From assembly GCF_023703795.1 (NCBI RefSeq), contig NZ_CP098518.1, forward strand, positions 3,162,001 to 3,226,000: DNA of 64,000 nucleotides, read 5' to 3'. A model generated the notes under the pieces. That model did not search any database and was not told the DNA's origin. It saw nothing but the letters and a program-made list of their open reading frames with translations. Of the stretch, positions 54,682 through 63,651 are shown one piece after another. The stretch comes from Haloplanus sp. HW8-1 (GTDB lineage: Archaea; Halobacteriota; Halobacteria; Halobacteriales; Haloferacaceae). Each line of letters opens with the position of its first letter. The first letter of the stretch is position 1. The translations under genes were made by a program, and so were the position numbers.

Positions 54682-54688
54682 GTTTAAC
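54682..54688 (-). promoter_or_regulatory. TATA box of tRNA-Pro
   Basis: Minus-strand GTTAAAC lies 26-32 bp upstream of the tRNA 5' end. It falls between the trmY stop and the tRNA gene, so the tRNA has its own promoter. Confidence 0.6.
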
Positions 54689-54706
54689 AGTTGTGATTCG
54701 GCCCAC

Positions 54707-55297
54707 TCAGTACGACCGGAACCCCTCGGTGTCGAGGTAGTTGTGGGCGACGGTGATGGCGTGGTCGGCGTGGAGCGCGCGCGGGCCGAGGCGGACGCGG
54801 CGGTCCGCCCGCTCGGACAGGCAGTCGGCCTCGCGGTCGGCGAAGTCGCGGTGGTCGGAGAGGGCGAAGACGGGGTCGGACGGCGGGTCGCGGTCGACGA
54901 CCGGCGTGCCCGCCTCGTGGAGTTGGACGAGCGTGCCGTCCAGGGCGTCGAGGGTCGCCTCGAACCCGCGGCGACGGATCGAGACGCCGGGGCTCGACTC
55001 GACCGGCTGGTGGCCGATGGCGTCCTCGCGGCGCTCCAGTGCCCCCCGGATCAGCGCGGCCGTGCTCCGCTCGTCGGGATTGAGCCGGCGGAGGTCGCTC
55101 CCCTCGAAGGTGATCGTGAACGCGTCCCCGAGGACGAGGTGGACGCGGACGTCCTCGCGGATGGCATGGGAAAGGAAGAAGGCCGACGTGACACACCGAC
55201 AGAGTACGTCGAGGCGGCCGGCCCCGCCCGCGAGGTCGTCGAGCGTGAACTCCGGGGCGGTGGGCGCCTCGTGACCGACGACGACGAACTGGCGCAT
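54707..55297 (-). CDS. trmY: tRNA (pseudouridine-54 N1)-methyltransferase TrmY
   Basis: A SPOUT-class methyltransferase of 196 residues that converts pseudouridine 54 of archaeal tRNAs to N1-methylpseudouridine. The N-terminus MRQFVVVGHEAPT, the middle RVHLVLGDAFTITFEG and the knot region FALSDHRDF with LGPRALHADHAITVAHNYLD near the end match the family (COG1901). Position 54 is in the T loop of tRNAs such as the tRNA-Pro next door. Length and start are standard. Confidence 0.9.
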   Translation of the reverse strand: MRQFVVVGHEAPTAPEFTLDDLAGGAGRLDVLCRCVTSAFFLSHAIREDVRVHLVLGDAFTITFEGSDLRRLNPDERSTAALIRGALERREDAIGHQPVESSPGVSIRRRGFEATLDALDGTLVQLHEAGTPVVDRDPPSDPVFALSDHRDFADREADCLSERADRRVRLGPRALHADHAITVAHNYLDTEGFRSY

Positions 55298-55327
55298 GGC
55301 GGACGTGGGCGGCCGGCGGCCTTGGTT

Positions 55328-55819
55328 CTACTCGTTCCCGATCCGGATCGTCGTCGACGCGGCGAGACGGGAGTCGTCGACGAGGAGGCGAGCGGTCAGG
55401 GTGTGTTCGCCGGGATCCGCGGCGATCCACTCGTCGGCGGCGACCCGAAACCGCTGGAACCAGCGGGTGTGGAAGGTCGTGCGTCCGCGGCGGGCGACGT
55501 CGAACGTCCCCGACTCCGCGGGGAGGGTGTCGACGGTCGACGCGCGGTCGACGCCGTCGACGGCCCACGTCCACGGGACGGGTGCGGTCGTTCGCAGGCG
55601 GAGCGGGATCGGCAGGCGGTTGCGGACGGTGACCCGGAGCCGGACGGGTTCGTCGGGCGCGTATCGCTCGCGGTCGGTCGCGCAGTCGACGACGAGGGCG
55701 CGCCGGCGGACCCACTGGGGGAGGAGGGCGTGACTCGCCTTTGCGGCGTCGAGCGAGCGCGTCGTCCCGGGCGTCGACGTCGAGGACGGCGAGTTCTCCC
55801 GACGGGGCGGCGCGGTCAC
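55328..55819 (-). CDS. Hypothetical protein with Ig-like domain, last gene of the importer cluster
   Basis: A hypothetical protein of 163 residues from GTG 55819, whose GTGA overlaps the stop of the upstream ATPase gene. The C-terminal 110 residues are beta-rich (ERYAPDEPVRLRVTVRNRL, TWAVDG, DPGEHTLTARLLVDDS) and resemble BsuPI-type or Ig-like domains. No signal peptide is present, so it is likely cytoplasmic. The coupling to the transporter genes suggests a shared operon but not an obvious role. Confidence 0.6.
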   Translation of the reverse strand: MTAPPRRENSPSSTSTPGTTRSLDAAKASHALLPQWVRRRALVVDCATDRERYAPDEPVRLRVTVRNRLPIPLRLRTTAPVPWTWAVDGVDRASTVDTLPAESGTFDVARRGRTTFHTRWFQRFRVAADEWIAADPGEHTLTARLLVDDSRLAASTTIRIGNE

Positions 55820-56817
55820 GGACCGCCCTCCAGCAGGTCGTGGTACGGACAGGCGATCGCGTGATCGCCGGCTTCGTCGACGTGCTCCAGGTCCGGGTGG
55901 GCATCCCACTCACCGCAGTCGTCCTGTGCGATCGGACAGCGGGTGTGGAAGGCACAGCCGTCGGGCGGATCGGTCGCCGAGGGGACGGTCCCGTCGAGGA
56001 CGACGCGGTCGCCGTCCCATCGGGGGTCGGGTTCCGGGATCGCCGAGAGCAGCGCGTAGGTGTAGGGATGATAGGGGGGCGAGAACACCTCCCCGACGCT
56101 GCCGCGCTCGACGACGTGTCCGAGATACATCACCGCCACTCGGTCGGCGAGATGTTCGACGACCGAGAGGTCGTGAGCGACGAGGAGGTACGCGAGGTCA
56201 CGCTCCGCCTGCAGGTCGGCCAGCAGATCGAGGATGCCCGCCTGCACCGAGACGTCGAGGGCGCTGACTGGCTCGTCACAGACGACGAATTCGGGATCGA
56301 CCGCGAGCGCGCGGGCGATGCCGACGCGCTGGCGCTGGCCGCCGGAGAGTTCCCGCGGGTAGCGCGCGGCGTGACTCGGGCGGAGGCCGACCGTCTCCAG
56401 CAGGTCGGCGACCCGCCGGTCGCGGTCGGCGGCGAGGTCGTGGGCGTCGATCCCCTCGACGATCGCGTCGCCGACGGTGAGGCGCGGGTCGAGACTGGCG
56501 GTGGGGTTCTGGAAGACGTACTGGAGGTCGCGGCGCCGCTCCCGGAGTGCGTCCGGCGACAGCGTGCCGAGGTCGTCGCCGCGGTGGTAGACCGAGCCGT
56601 CGGTCGGCTCGTCGAGGTGGAGGAGAGTGCGCCCGAGCGTACTCTTGCCACACCCGGACTCGCCGACCACCGCCAGCGTCTCGCCGGCGCGTACGGTCAG
56701 GTCGACGCCCTGAACGGCCTGCACCCACCGACGCCGCCCGAGCAGCCGATCGAGAAAGCGATCCGAGGTGGGGTACTCCTTGACCAGCCCCTCGGCGCGG
56801 AGCAGCGGGGCGGTCAC
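55816..56817 (-). CDS. dppF: Dipeptide/oligopeptide ABC importer ATPase (DppF type)
   Basis: ATP-binding subunit of 333 residues. Walker A is [11 protein letters not shown], the signature [15 protein letters not shown] and Walker [12 protein letters not shown]. The oligopeptide-transport C-terminal extension has a Cys motif ([14 protein letters not shown]), seen in the OppD/OppF family. It is the second ATPase of the heterodimer and overlaps dppD by 4 bp. Confidence 0.92.
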   Translation of the reverse strand: MTAPLLRAEGLVKEYPTSDRFLDRLLGRRRWVQAVQGVDLTVRAGETLAVVGESGCGKSTLGRTLLHLDEPTDGSVYHRGDDLGTLSPDALRERRRDLQYVFQNPTASLDPRLTVGDAIVEGIDAHDLAADRDRRVADLLETVGLRPSHAARYPRELSGGQRQRVGIARALAVDPEFVVCDEPVSALDVSVQAGILDLLADLQAERDLAYLLVAHDLSVVEHLADRVAVMYLGHVVERGSVGEVFSPPYHPYTYALLSAIPEPDPRWDGDRVVLDGTVPSATDPPDGCAFHTRCPIAQDDCGEWDAHPDLEHVDEAGDHAIACPYHDLLEGGP

Positions 56818-57872
56818 CGATCCTCACCCCGATCGGGGGCGCCGTCGGGACGGTCGGTGTCGTCGACCTCGACGGCGAACGTCAACTCGCCGTCGAGGTC
56901 GCCGGTGTAGGCGAGACAGGCCGCCCGGTGGGTCGTCCCCTCGGCGTCGTCGTCGACCGCGGCGAGCGGCGGGTCGCGTTTCGTGCAGGCGTCCTCGGCG
57001 TAGGGACACCGCGGGTGGAACCGACAGCCGGGCGGCGGCGCCGAGAGGTCCGGCATCGACCCCGGGAGCGTTGCGAGGCGGTCGCGGTCGTCGCCGAGTC
57101 GGGGCACCGCGCTCAACAGCCCTGCGGTGTAGGGGTGTTTGGGGTCGTAGAACAGTTCCTCGACGTCGGCCCGTTCGACGGCCTGCCCCGCATACATCAC
57201 CAGCACGCGGTCGCAGAACTCCGCGACGACGCCGAGGTCGTGGGAGACGAGTTGGACGGCGAGGTCGTCGGCCGCGAGGTCGTCGAGCAGTTCCAGCAAC
57301 TGCGCCTGGACGGTCACGTCGAGTCCGGTCGTCGGTTCGTCGGCGATCAGCAGGGCGGGGTCGCCCGCGAGCGCCATCGCCACGAGTACGCGCTGGGCCA
57401 TGCCGCCGGAGAACTCGTGGGGGTACTGGCTGGCGCGCGTCGCCGGGTCGGGGATCCCGACTCGCTCCAGCAGCGAGACGGCGCGGTCGTGGGCGGCCTC
57501 GCCCGCCAGATCGGTGTTTGCACGCACCGCCTCGGCGACCTGCTCGCCGACAGTGTAGACGGGGTTGAGCGCCGTCTCGGGGTCCTGAAACACCATCCCG
57601 ATCTCGCCGCCTCGGACCGATCGCAGGCGGTCGTCGGTTGCGGTCCGAAGATCCTCTCCGGCGAAACGGACCGTTCCTCCCTCGATCCGCCCGGAGGCCT
57701 CGAGCAGGTCGAGGACGGCGAGCGCGGCGGCGGTCTTGCCCGCGCCGCTCTCGCCGACGACGCCCAGTCGCTCGCCGCGGTCGACGGCATAGGAGAGCCC
57801 GTCGACCGCACGCACGACGCCCTCCTCGGTGTAGAACCGCACGTCGAGGTCCTCGACTTCGAGCAGCGCCAT
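56814..57872 (-). CDS. dppD: Dipeptide/oligopeptide ABC importer ATPase (DppD type)
   Basis: ATP-binding subunit of 352 residues. Walker A is GESGAGKTAAA, the signature FSGGMAQRVLVAMAL and Walker B LLIADEPTTGLD. The C-terminal Cys cluster CRFHPRCPYAEDAC matches the oligopeptide ATPases. It overlaps both dppC and dppF by a few bases. Substrate specificity lies with the binding protein and is not known. Confidence 0.93.
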   Translation of the reverse strand: MALLEVEDLDVRFYTEEGVVRAVDGLSYAVDRGERLGVVGESGAGKTAAALAVLDLLEASGRIEGGTVRFAGEDLRTATDDRLRSVRGGEIGMVFQDPETALNPVYTVGEQVAEAVRANTDLAGEAAHDRAVSLLERVGIPDPATRASQYPHEFSGGMAQRVLVAMALAGDPALLIADEPTTGLDVTVQAQLLELLDDLAADDLAVQLVSHDLGVVAEFCDRVLVMYAGQAVERADVEELFYDPKHPYTAGLLSAVPRLGDDRDRLATLPGSMPDLSAPPPGCRFHPRCPYAEDACTKRDPPLAAVDDDAEGTTHRAACLAYTGDLDGELTFAVEVDDTDRPDGAPDRGEDR

Positions 57873-58885
57873 CAGCGCGCCTCCCGGCGGTAGGCGTCGC
57901 CCTCGGCGTCCGGATCGAGGGCATCTCGAACGCCGTCGCCGACGAGGTTGATCGCGAGGACGAACAGGAAGATGGCGAGCCCCGGGAAGACGGTGACCCA
58001 CCACTCGCCGCCGACGAGGGTGTCGCGGCCGGCCGAGAGCATGCTCCCCCACTCGGCGGTGCCCGGCGGGAGGCCGAGGCCGAGGAAGCCGAGCGCTGCG
58101 GCCGAGAGGACGACGGTGCCGACGTTGAGCGTCGCCTGGACGACGACGGGGGCGACGGCGTTGGGGACGACGTGCCGGGCGAGGACGTGCCGGTCGCGCA
58201 CGCCGAGTGCCCGTGCCGCGAGCACGTAGTCGCGCTCGACGACGCTCAACACCTCGCCCCGAAGCAGGCGGGCGTAGCTGATCCAGCCGACGGCGACGAG
58301 TGCGGCGACGAGTTTCCAGAATCCCTGGCCGAAGGTGGCGACGAACGCGATGGCGAGGACGAGAAACGGAAAGGCATAGAGCACGTCGACGAGTCGCATG
58401 ATCGTCTCGTCGACCCATCCGCCGACGTAGCCCGCCAGCGCCCCCAGCGGGACGCCGACGGTGACGGCGAGGCCGACGGCGATGGCGCCGATGGAGAGGC
58501 TGTACCGTCCCCCGTAGAGCACGCGGGAGAACACGTCGCGGCCGGCCCAGTCGGTGCCGAAGGGGTGGGCGAGCGAGGGGGAGAGATACGGCTCGGCGAC
58601 GCCGGAGGCCGCGGGATCGTACGGCGCCAACGCGATCGGCTGGACGACCACGCCGCCGACCTCGATGGGGCGAGCGAAGAGGGCAAGCAGCGCCATGACG
58701 CCGATGACGCCGAGGCCGACGACGGCGGTGCGGTCGCGGCGGAACCGCCGCCAGGCCCGTCGCCGGCGGTCGACCGAGGCGGTCGCGTCTGGCGCCGCGT
58801 CCGTCGTTCCGTCGTCGGCGTCCACTCCCTCGAAGCCGCGCACGCGCAGTCGGCCGCGGTCGGCGAGCGGATCCGGTCCGGTCAT
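57872..58885 (-). CDS. dppC: Dipeptide-type ABC importer permease (DppC type)
   Basis: Permease of 337 residues. An acidic N-terminal extension of about 45 residues precedes the first helix (AVVGLGVIGVMALLALF). The conserved loop HPFGTDWAGRDVFSRVLYGG and the coupling motif VVERDYVLAARALGVRDRHVLARHVVPNA fit the DppC/OppC family. It overlaps dppD in an ATGA junction, and its ATG overlaps the stop of the chimeric mini-ORF. Confidence 0.92.
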   Translation of the reverse strand: MTGPDPLADRGRLRVRGFEGVDADDGTTDAAPDATASVDRRRRAWRRFRRDRTAVVGLGVIGVMALLALFARPIEVGGVVVQPIALAPYDPAASGVAEPYLSPSLAHPFGTDWAGRDVFSRVLYGGRYSLSIGAIAVGLAVTVGVPLGALAGYVGGWVDETIMRLVDVLYAFPFLVLAIAFVATFGQGFWKLVAALVAVGWISYARLLRGEVLSVVERDYVLAARALGVRDRHVLARHVVPNAVAPVVVQATLNVGTVVLSAAALGFLGLGLPPGTAEWGSMLSAGRDTLVGGEWWVTVFPGLAIFLFVLAINLVGDGVRDALDPDAEGDAYRREAR

Positions 58886-59022
58886 GATCGGTAGCGAATC
58901 CGTGGATCGAGGTAGGCGTACAGTACGTCCGCGAGGAGGTTGGCGACGACGACGGCGACCGCCGCGTCGTCGCCGTCGCGGGTGAGCGCGTCCGATCGAA
59001 CTGGAAGTGGGTGCCGGATCAT
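58882..59022 (-). CDS. 46-codon chimeric mini-ORF (start-like segment plus DppB tail)
   Basis: The frame runs from ATG 59022, overlapping the dppB stop, to TGA 58884-58882, overlapping the dppC start. The first 20 residues, MIRHPLPVRSDALTRDGDDA, have no match to DppB and faintly recall the acidic start of DppC. The last 26 are identical to the DppB C-terminus (AVAVVVANLLADVLY...IRYRS). The gene order dppB, mini-ORF, dppC is held by ATGA overlaps on both sides. It may be untranslated debris or a coupled small membrane peptide. Confidence 0.6.
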   Translation of the reverse strand: MIRHPLPVRSDALTRDGDDAAVAVVVANLLADVLYAYLDPRIRYRS

Positions 59023-59100
59023 GATCGGTAGCGAATCCGTGGATCGAGGTAGGCGTACAGTACGTCCGCGAGGAGGTTGGCGACGACGACGGCGACCGCC
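58882..59100 (-). repeat. Exact 82-bp direct repeat of the dppB 3' end
   Basis: The segments 58882-58963 and 59019-59100 are identical over 82 bp and lie 137 bp apart. The copy includes the last 26 codons of dppB and the overlapping ATG. The 55 bp between them is unique. Perfect identity implies a recent duplication or ongoing recombination, and also creates a deletion hotspot. Confidence 0.92.
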
Positions 59101-59972
59101 ACGAGCAACACCACGGCCTGCACGACGGGGAAGTCGCGCTGGAGGATGGCGCGGACGAGCAGGCGGCCGAGGCCGGGCCACGAGAAGACCCGCTCGATGA
59201 CGACGGCGCCATCGAGGAGGACGGCCACCTGGAGCGCGGCGACGGTGACGACCGAGATCAGCGAGTTCCGCAGGACGTGTTTGACCAGCACCGTCCGCTC
59301 TGGGAGCCCTTTCGCGCGGGCGGTGCGCACGTAGTCCCGCCGGAGTTCCTCGCCGACGGCCGAGCGGGTGAGCCGCGTGAAGAGGGCGGCCGAGGCGGTG
59401 CCGAGGGTGAGCGCCGGCAGCGCGAGGAAGGCGAGCGATTCGGGGGCAAGAAGCGGCGCGACCGGCGGGATGACGGGCACGAGGTTCAGGTGGACGCCGA
59501 ACACGAGGATGAGTAGGAGCCCGAGCCAGAAGTTCGGTGTGGCGATGCCGGCGAGCGCGACGACGCGGCTGATCTCGTCGGCGGGACCGCCACGGTTCAC
59601 CGCTGCGAGGACGCCGGCGGGCACGCCAACGAGGAGCGCGACGACCAGCGCGGCGGTGCCGAGTGCCAGCGTCGCGGGCAGTCGTGCCGCGACGGCGGCG
59701 CGGACGCTCCGGTCGGAGACGACCCGCTCGCCGAAGTCGAGGTGGAGGACGTCCCACAGCCAGAGCGCGTACTGCGTGGGGAGGGGTTCGTCGAGGTGGT
59801 ACTGGGCGCGGAGCGACGCGCGGAGGTCGGGGGTCGACTCCTGGAACTGGAGGACGTAGTCGACGGGCGTCCCCGGGAGGAGTTTCACGAGGCCGAAAGT
59901 GAGCACGGAGACGCCGATGAGGATCGGGACCGTCAACAGGACCCGCCGCAGGACGTACCGTCGTAGTGACAT
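59019..59972 (-). CDS. dppB: Dipeptide-type ABC importer permease (DppB type)
   Basis: Permease of 317 residues from ATG 59972 (MSLRRYVLRRVLL). A GTG at 59987 overlaps the stop of the binding-protein gene and is an alternative start. Features of the DppB/OppB family are FGLVKLLPGTPVDY after the first helix and the coupling segment DYVRTARAKGLPERTVLVKHVLRNS. The C-terminal 26 codons are duplicated downstream in the mini-ORF. Confidence 0.93.
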   Translation of the reverse strand: MSLRRYVLRRVLLTVPILIGVSVLTFGLVKLLPGTPVDYVLQFQESTPDLRASLRAQYHLDEPLPTQYALWLWDVLHLDFGERVVSDRSVRAAVAARLPATLALGTAALVVALLVGVPAGVLAAVNRGGPADEISRVVALAGIATPNFWLGLLLILVFGVHLNLVPVIPPVAPLLAPESLAFLALPALTLGTASAALFTRLTRSAVGEELRRDYVRTARAKGLPERTVLVKHVLRNSLISVVTVAALQVAVLLDGAVVIERVFSWPGLGRLLVRAILQRDFPVVQAVVLLVAVAVVVANLLADVLYAYLDPRIRYRS

Positions 59973-59983
59973 CGGCTCGTGGC

Positions 59984-61609
59984 TCACCCGCCCCCGGTCG
60001 CGGTGTAGGTGTCGGCCCAGGGGGCGTAGATGGCGGTGAACTCGCCGGCGTCGATTGGATAGGTGCGAAAGCCCTCGACTGCGGCCGATCGGACGGCTTC
60101 GAGGCGTCTGTTGAAGCGGATGAAGGCGGCGGGCACGTCGGCGACGATCCGGCGCTGGGCGTCCTCGTAGAGCGCGCGGCGCTCGGCGGTGTCGTACGTC
60201 GCCAGCGCCTCGTCGAGCAGGCGGTCCACCTCGTCGTTCGCGTAGTGGGCGGCGTTACAGCACGAGGGGGTGGCCTGATCGCCGTGAAAGAGGTTCCGGA
60301 GGTAGGTGTCGGGGTCCCAGCCGCCGGTCCACCCGAGCGCCATCATCGAGTCCGACTGGTTGGAGTCGCCGGCCAGCACCCGCGAGACGTAGGTGTTCCA
60401 CTCGAACTGGTCGAGCGAGACGTCGAAGAAGTCGGTGCGGTCGAGTTCGTCGCGGACGAGTTGTGCCCACCGCACCCGTTCCGGCGTCTCGTTGGTGACG
60501 ATGGTCGTCTCGTAGGGGGGCGAGACGTCGAGCGTCTCGAAGCCGGACGCCAGCAGTTCGCGTGCGCGCTCGGGGTCGTACCCCTGGTGTTCGTCGCGCA
60601 TCTCGGCCTGGAACGACTCGGAGGAGTAGTCGTCGAGCAGGGGGGAGATGGGGGCGTACGCCGGGCGGCCGATCCCGCCGTACACCGAGGAGATGATCTC
60701 CTCCCGGGGGATCAGTCGAGCGATCCCCTTTCGCACCTCCCGGTTCGAGAACGGGGCGGAGGCGAGGGGGAAGACGACCATCTCGAACCCGCCGGCGAGG
60801 CGGTCGGTGACGGTGATGGCGTCGTCATCGCGGAGGTCGGCGATCGCGTCGGCCGGTGGGTTGTTCGCGAGGTCGACGTCGCCGGCTCGGAGCGCGGCCA
60901 CCTGCGAGGGCCCCTCGACGATGATGCGGAAGGTGAGCGTCTCGATGGGTGGCTCGTCGGGCACCTCGCCGGCGCCGTCGTACCAGTGATCGTCAGCGCG
61001 GGTGAGCCGGAAGAGCTGGTCGGGTTCGTGGGTGTCGAAAGCGTAGGGGCCGGTCCCGACGGGGGTCGTCGAGAGGTCGAGATCGCCGGCGGCGGCCGCC
61101 TCGGGGACGATCGGCACGCCCCCAAGTGAAACCCGGAAGGGCGCGTACCGGTCGGTGAGGGTCACGTCGAGCGTGTGGTCGTCGACGATCGTCGCGTCGT
61201 CGTACCAGAGGTAGACGTCGGATTCGCGGGGCGTCCCCTCGTAGCGCTCGAAGGTGGCGACCACGTCGCTCGCGGAGAACTCGCTCCCGTCGTGGAAGGT
61301 GACGCCCTCGCGGAGGGAGAGTCGCCAGGTGAGTTCGTCCTGCCGCTCGACCGCGGTGGCGAGGGCCGGGCGCGCCTGCCCCTCGAAGTCGATCGCGAGG
61401 AGCGGTTCGTAAACGAGGCCGAAGGCCTTTCGCGAGGTGGTGTCGTTCGCCCGCGCCGGATCGTAATTTTTCACGTCGGCGGCGAGCGTCGCGACGAGTT
61501 CGGCGCCGTTCGATCCGCCCGAGTCACCCGTACAGCCGGCGACACCGGCGGCAGCCGTCGCCCCGACCCAGCGAAGCAGTCGGCGGCGTGATGTGGTGGC
61601 CGGTGGCAT
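59984..61609 (-). CDS. dppA: ABC importer substrate-binding lipoprotein (family 5)
   Basis: A solute-binding protein of 541 residues. A Tat motif (SRRRLLRWVGATAAAG) and lipobox GVAGC predict a lipoprotein. The family-5 core is seen in FGLVYEPLLAID, LREGVTFHDGSEFSASDVV and GTGPYAFD. It captures peptides or similar cationic substrates for the importer encoded downstream. It is first in the operon, with a TATA-like CTATTTCG (minus strand, 61634-61641) 25-32 bp upstream of its ATG. Confidence 0.93.
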   Translation of the reverse strand: MPPATTSRRRLLRWVGATAAAGVAGCTGDSGGSNGAELVATLAADVKNYDPARANDTTSRKAFGLVYEPLLAIDFEGQARPALATAVERQDELTWRLSLREGVTFHDGSEFSASDVVATFERYEGTPRESDVYLWYDDATIVDDHTLDVTLTDRYAPFRVSLGGVPIVPEAAAAGDLDLSTTPVGTGPYAFDTHEPDQLFRLTRADDHWYDGAGEVPDEPPIETLTFRIIVEGPSQVAALRAGDVDLANNPPADAIADLRDDDAITVTDRLAGGFEMVVFPLASAPFSNREVRKGIARLIPREEIISSVYGGIGRPAYAPISPLLDDYSSESFQAEMRDEHQGYDPERARELLASGFETLDVSPPYETTIVTNETPERVRWAQLVRDELDRTDFFDVSLDQFEWNTYVSRVLAGDSNQSDSMMALGWTGGWDPDTYLRNLFHGDQATPSCCNAAHYANDEVDRLLDEALATYDTAERRALYEDAQRRIVADVPAAFIRFNRRLEAVRSAAVEGFRTYPIDAGEFTAIYAPWADTYTATGGG

Positions 61610-61647
61610 ACTGTACGTCCGGCGGCCGACGCCGAAATAGGCTACGG

Positions 61648-61666
61648 TCGGACGACGGTCGTCCGA
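61648..61666 (-). terminator. Stem-loop between the DUF4350 gene and dppA
   Basis: The arms TCGGACGA and TCGTCCGA (8 bp) enclose a 3-nt loop and begin directly after the DUF4350 gene stop. This could mark the 3' end of the sppA-DUF4350 transcript or be an operator for dppA. No T-tract follows. Confidence 0.5.
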
Positions 61667-62689
61667 TCAGGCCGGCGCGGGCGTCGGTGCCCGCGGCGGG
61701 CGTTCGGGGCCGCCGCCACCCGGCCCGCTGGCCGGCGTGTCGGCGTCCGGTTCCTGTGGGGCGCCGGGCGTCTTCTCGCCGGTCACGAGGAAGTCGGCGA
61801 GATTGCCGATGAGGACCTCGTTGTCGGCGTCGTAGGCGTTCTCGCGCGAGAGGAAGGAGGTGTCACCGACGGCGGTCACGTTCCCGCCCTCGCTCCGCGC
61901 GAGGACGGCGTACCGACCGGCGTCGCGGGTCGTCGACAGGGTCGTCCCCTCGGTGCCGACGAGGACGCGCGTGCCGCTGCCCGTCCGGATCGGCACGGCG
62001 TCGCGAACCACGACGCGCTCGATGCCGTCCGCGAGGCCGGCGCTCGACGCCGGCCGCGCGTAGATGCTCTTGTAGTTGTTGTCGTTCTCCTGCATGTTGT
62101 AGAGGTAGCCCGAACCGTAGGCGAGGCCGTACGTCGAGGCCAGCCCCGTCGTCCGGGGTGCGGTGGGTTCGAAGCTCCCGAGGCCGAACAGCAGGCCGCC
62201 GGAGGCCTGGACGGAGGGTGGCCCGCCCATCACGAGGACGCGACCGCCGGCGTCGGTGAAGGCTTCGACGCCCGCGAGTTCGTCGCTCGTGTACCGCTCC
62301 TGGGGGCTGGCGACGACGAACGCGTCGGCCGAGCGGAGCGACTCGTTGAGGCTGCGGCGCTGGCCGCGGTAGAACCGCACCCGGTGGCCGTTCTCGACGA
62401 GCGCCGAGAGCATGGGTTCGAGTTGGGTCTTCGAGACGCTGTTCCGATGGCCCACGTCGACGAGGACGGTCTTCCCGCTCGTCGAACTCTCCATGCTGAT
62501 CTCGCCTTGCTCGGGCGTCTCGTCGGGGAGGACCGTGCCGGGCTGGAACTGCTGGTTCTCGACGGTCGTGGCGTCGCTCCCGGGGTCGTCGCCCGAGCCG
62601 AGTGCGTAGGGGGCGACGGCCGCACCGCCGACGAGCACGACCACGATGACGACGAACAGGGCGGCGAGTCTGGACTTAGGCGCTGACAT
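61667..62689 (-). CDS. DUF4350 domain-containing membrane-anchored protein
   Basis: A protein of 340 residues with an N-terminal hydrophobic helix (LAALFVVIVVVLVGGAAVA). The rest is an extracytoplasmic domain of the DUF4350/GldG-like type: TVLVDVGHRNSVSK, ADAFVVASPQERYTSDE, AGGRVLVMGGPPS and VTAVGDTSFLSRENA. A proline-rich acidic tail ends the protein. The fold resembles glutamine-amidotransferase-like domains of gliding or transport proteins. It overlaps the sppA gene by 14 bp. Confidence 0.72.
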   Translation of the reverse strand: MSAPKSRLAALFVVIVVVLVGGAAVAPYALGSGDDPGSDATTVENQQFQPGTVLPDETPEQGEISMESSTSGKTVLVDVGHRNSVSKTQLEPMLSALVENGHRVRFYRGQRRSLNESLRSADAFVVASPQERYTSDELAGVEAFTDAGGRVLVMGGPPSVQASGGLLFGLGSFEPTAPRTTGLASTYGLAYGSGYLYNMQENDNNYKSIYARPASSAGLADGIERVVVRDAVPIRTGSGTRVLVGTEGTTLSTTRDAGRYAVLARSEGGNVTAVGDTSFLSRENAYDADNEVLIGNLADFLVTGEKTPGAPQEPDADTPASGPGGGGPERPPRAPTPAPA

Positions 62690-63575
62690 TACCGATCACC
62701 TCGTCTTGGGTTCGCACGTCCCCGTACACCATCAGGTAGGTGGGGGACTCGACGGCGTCGTAGCCGACCGGGCTCTTCTCGACGACGACCGTGCCGCCGT
62801 CTTGCGTACTGAGGAGGAAGAGCCCGCCGGTCCGTGGCGGTTCTTTGCGATAGACCTCGTAGTCGTCGAGGCCGGCCGCGTTGGCGGCCTGTCGGATGGC
62901 GTCCTGCGTCGAGCCGATGTCGTCGGCCATTCCGTTCTCGACGGCCCGGGCGCCGGTGTACACCTTCGCGTGGGCGACCTCGGTGCGGGTGAGTTCGAGG
63001 TCGTCGCTGCGGTGTTTCATGACGCTCCCGACGAACGCGCGCTGGAGGGTTTCGATCTGGGCGCGTCGCTGCTCGGCGGTGGCGCTGGCCTTGTCGGGGC
63101 CGCTCTTGATCTCTCCGGGGAGCGAGGGGCCGGGCGCCGCACCGCGGACGCCGACGCTACCGACGACGGAGGCCGGCGTGACGTAGATGTCGCGGGTCGG
63201 GAGCATCGCGTAGTAGGCGCCGGAGGCCCCGGTCGATTTGACGCTCGCGACCACGGGCATCACTTCGGCCGTTCGCTGGACCGACAGGTAGAGTTGTTCG
63301 CTCGCGGCCGCCCCGCCGCCGGGACTGTCGACGTTGAGGACGACCGCCTCGACCGATTCGTTCTCGCGGGCCTCGCGGAGGTCCTCCTGCACCTCGGACA
63401 CCGAGTTGGAGGAGATGAACCCTTCGACGGTGATGACGGCGACGCTGCCGTCGGGTTCGGTCGCCCGGTCGTACGCGACCGGGGCGAGGACCGCGCTCAA
63501 CAGGACGGCAGCGGCCACGACGAGGGCATAGGACTGGAACCTCGTCAGCGAACTGCCATCTGGACTGTTCGACAT
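62676..63575 (-). CDS. sppA: Signal peptide peptidase SppA-type serine protease (S49)
   Basis: A membrane-anchored protease of 299 residues from ATG 63575. One N-terminal hydrophobic helix is followed by the S49 core: VVLNVDSPGGGAAASEQL, the nucleophile in KSTGASGAYYAML and the general-base Lys in SGPDKASATAEQR. The pair Ser/Lys and the spacing fit archaeal SppA. It removes signal peptides left in the membrane and is probably co-expressed with the DUF4350 gene. Confidence 0.87.
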   Translation of the reverse strand: MSNSPDGSSLTRFQSYALVVAAAVLLSAVLAPVAYDRATEPDGSVAVITVEGFISSNSVSEVQEDLREARENESVEAVVLNVDSPGGGAAASEQLYLSVQRTAEVMPVVASVKSTGASGAYYAMLPTRDIYVTPASVVGSVGVRGAAPGPSLPGEIKSGPDKASATAEQRRAQIETLQRAFVGSVMKHRSDDLELTRTEVAHAKVYTGARAVENGMADDIGSTQDAIRQAANAAGLDDYEVYRKEPPRTGGLFLLSTQDGGTVVVEKSPVGYDAVESPTYLMVYGDVRTQDEVIGNVSA

Positions 63576-63651
63576 AGTGCATCCGCCCGTCCTCACTACG
63601 TCGGGTAATAAGCTGGCTAAACGAAAACGGCGATTGCACCTTGTGATGGTG

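Noticed and set aside
54427-54687. An 86-codon plus-strand frame across the tRNA-Pro region
   Set aside because: It reads through the tRNA antisense and the hairpins; it is not protein-like.
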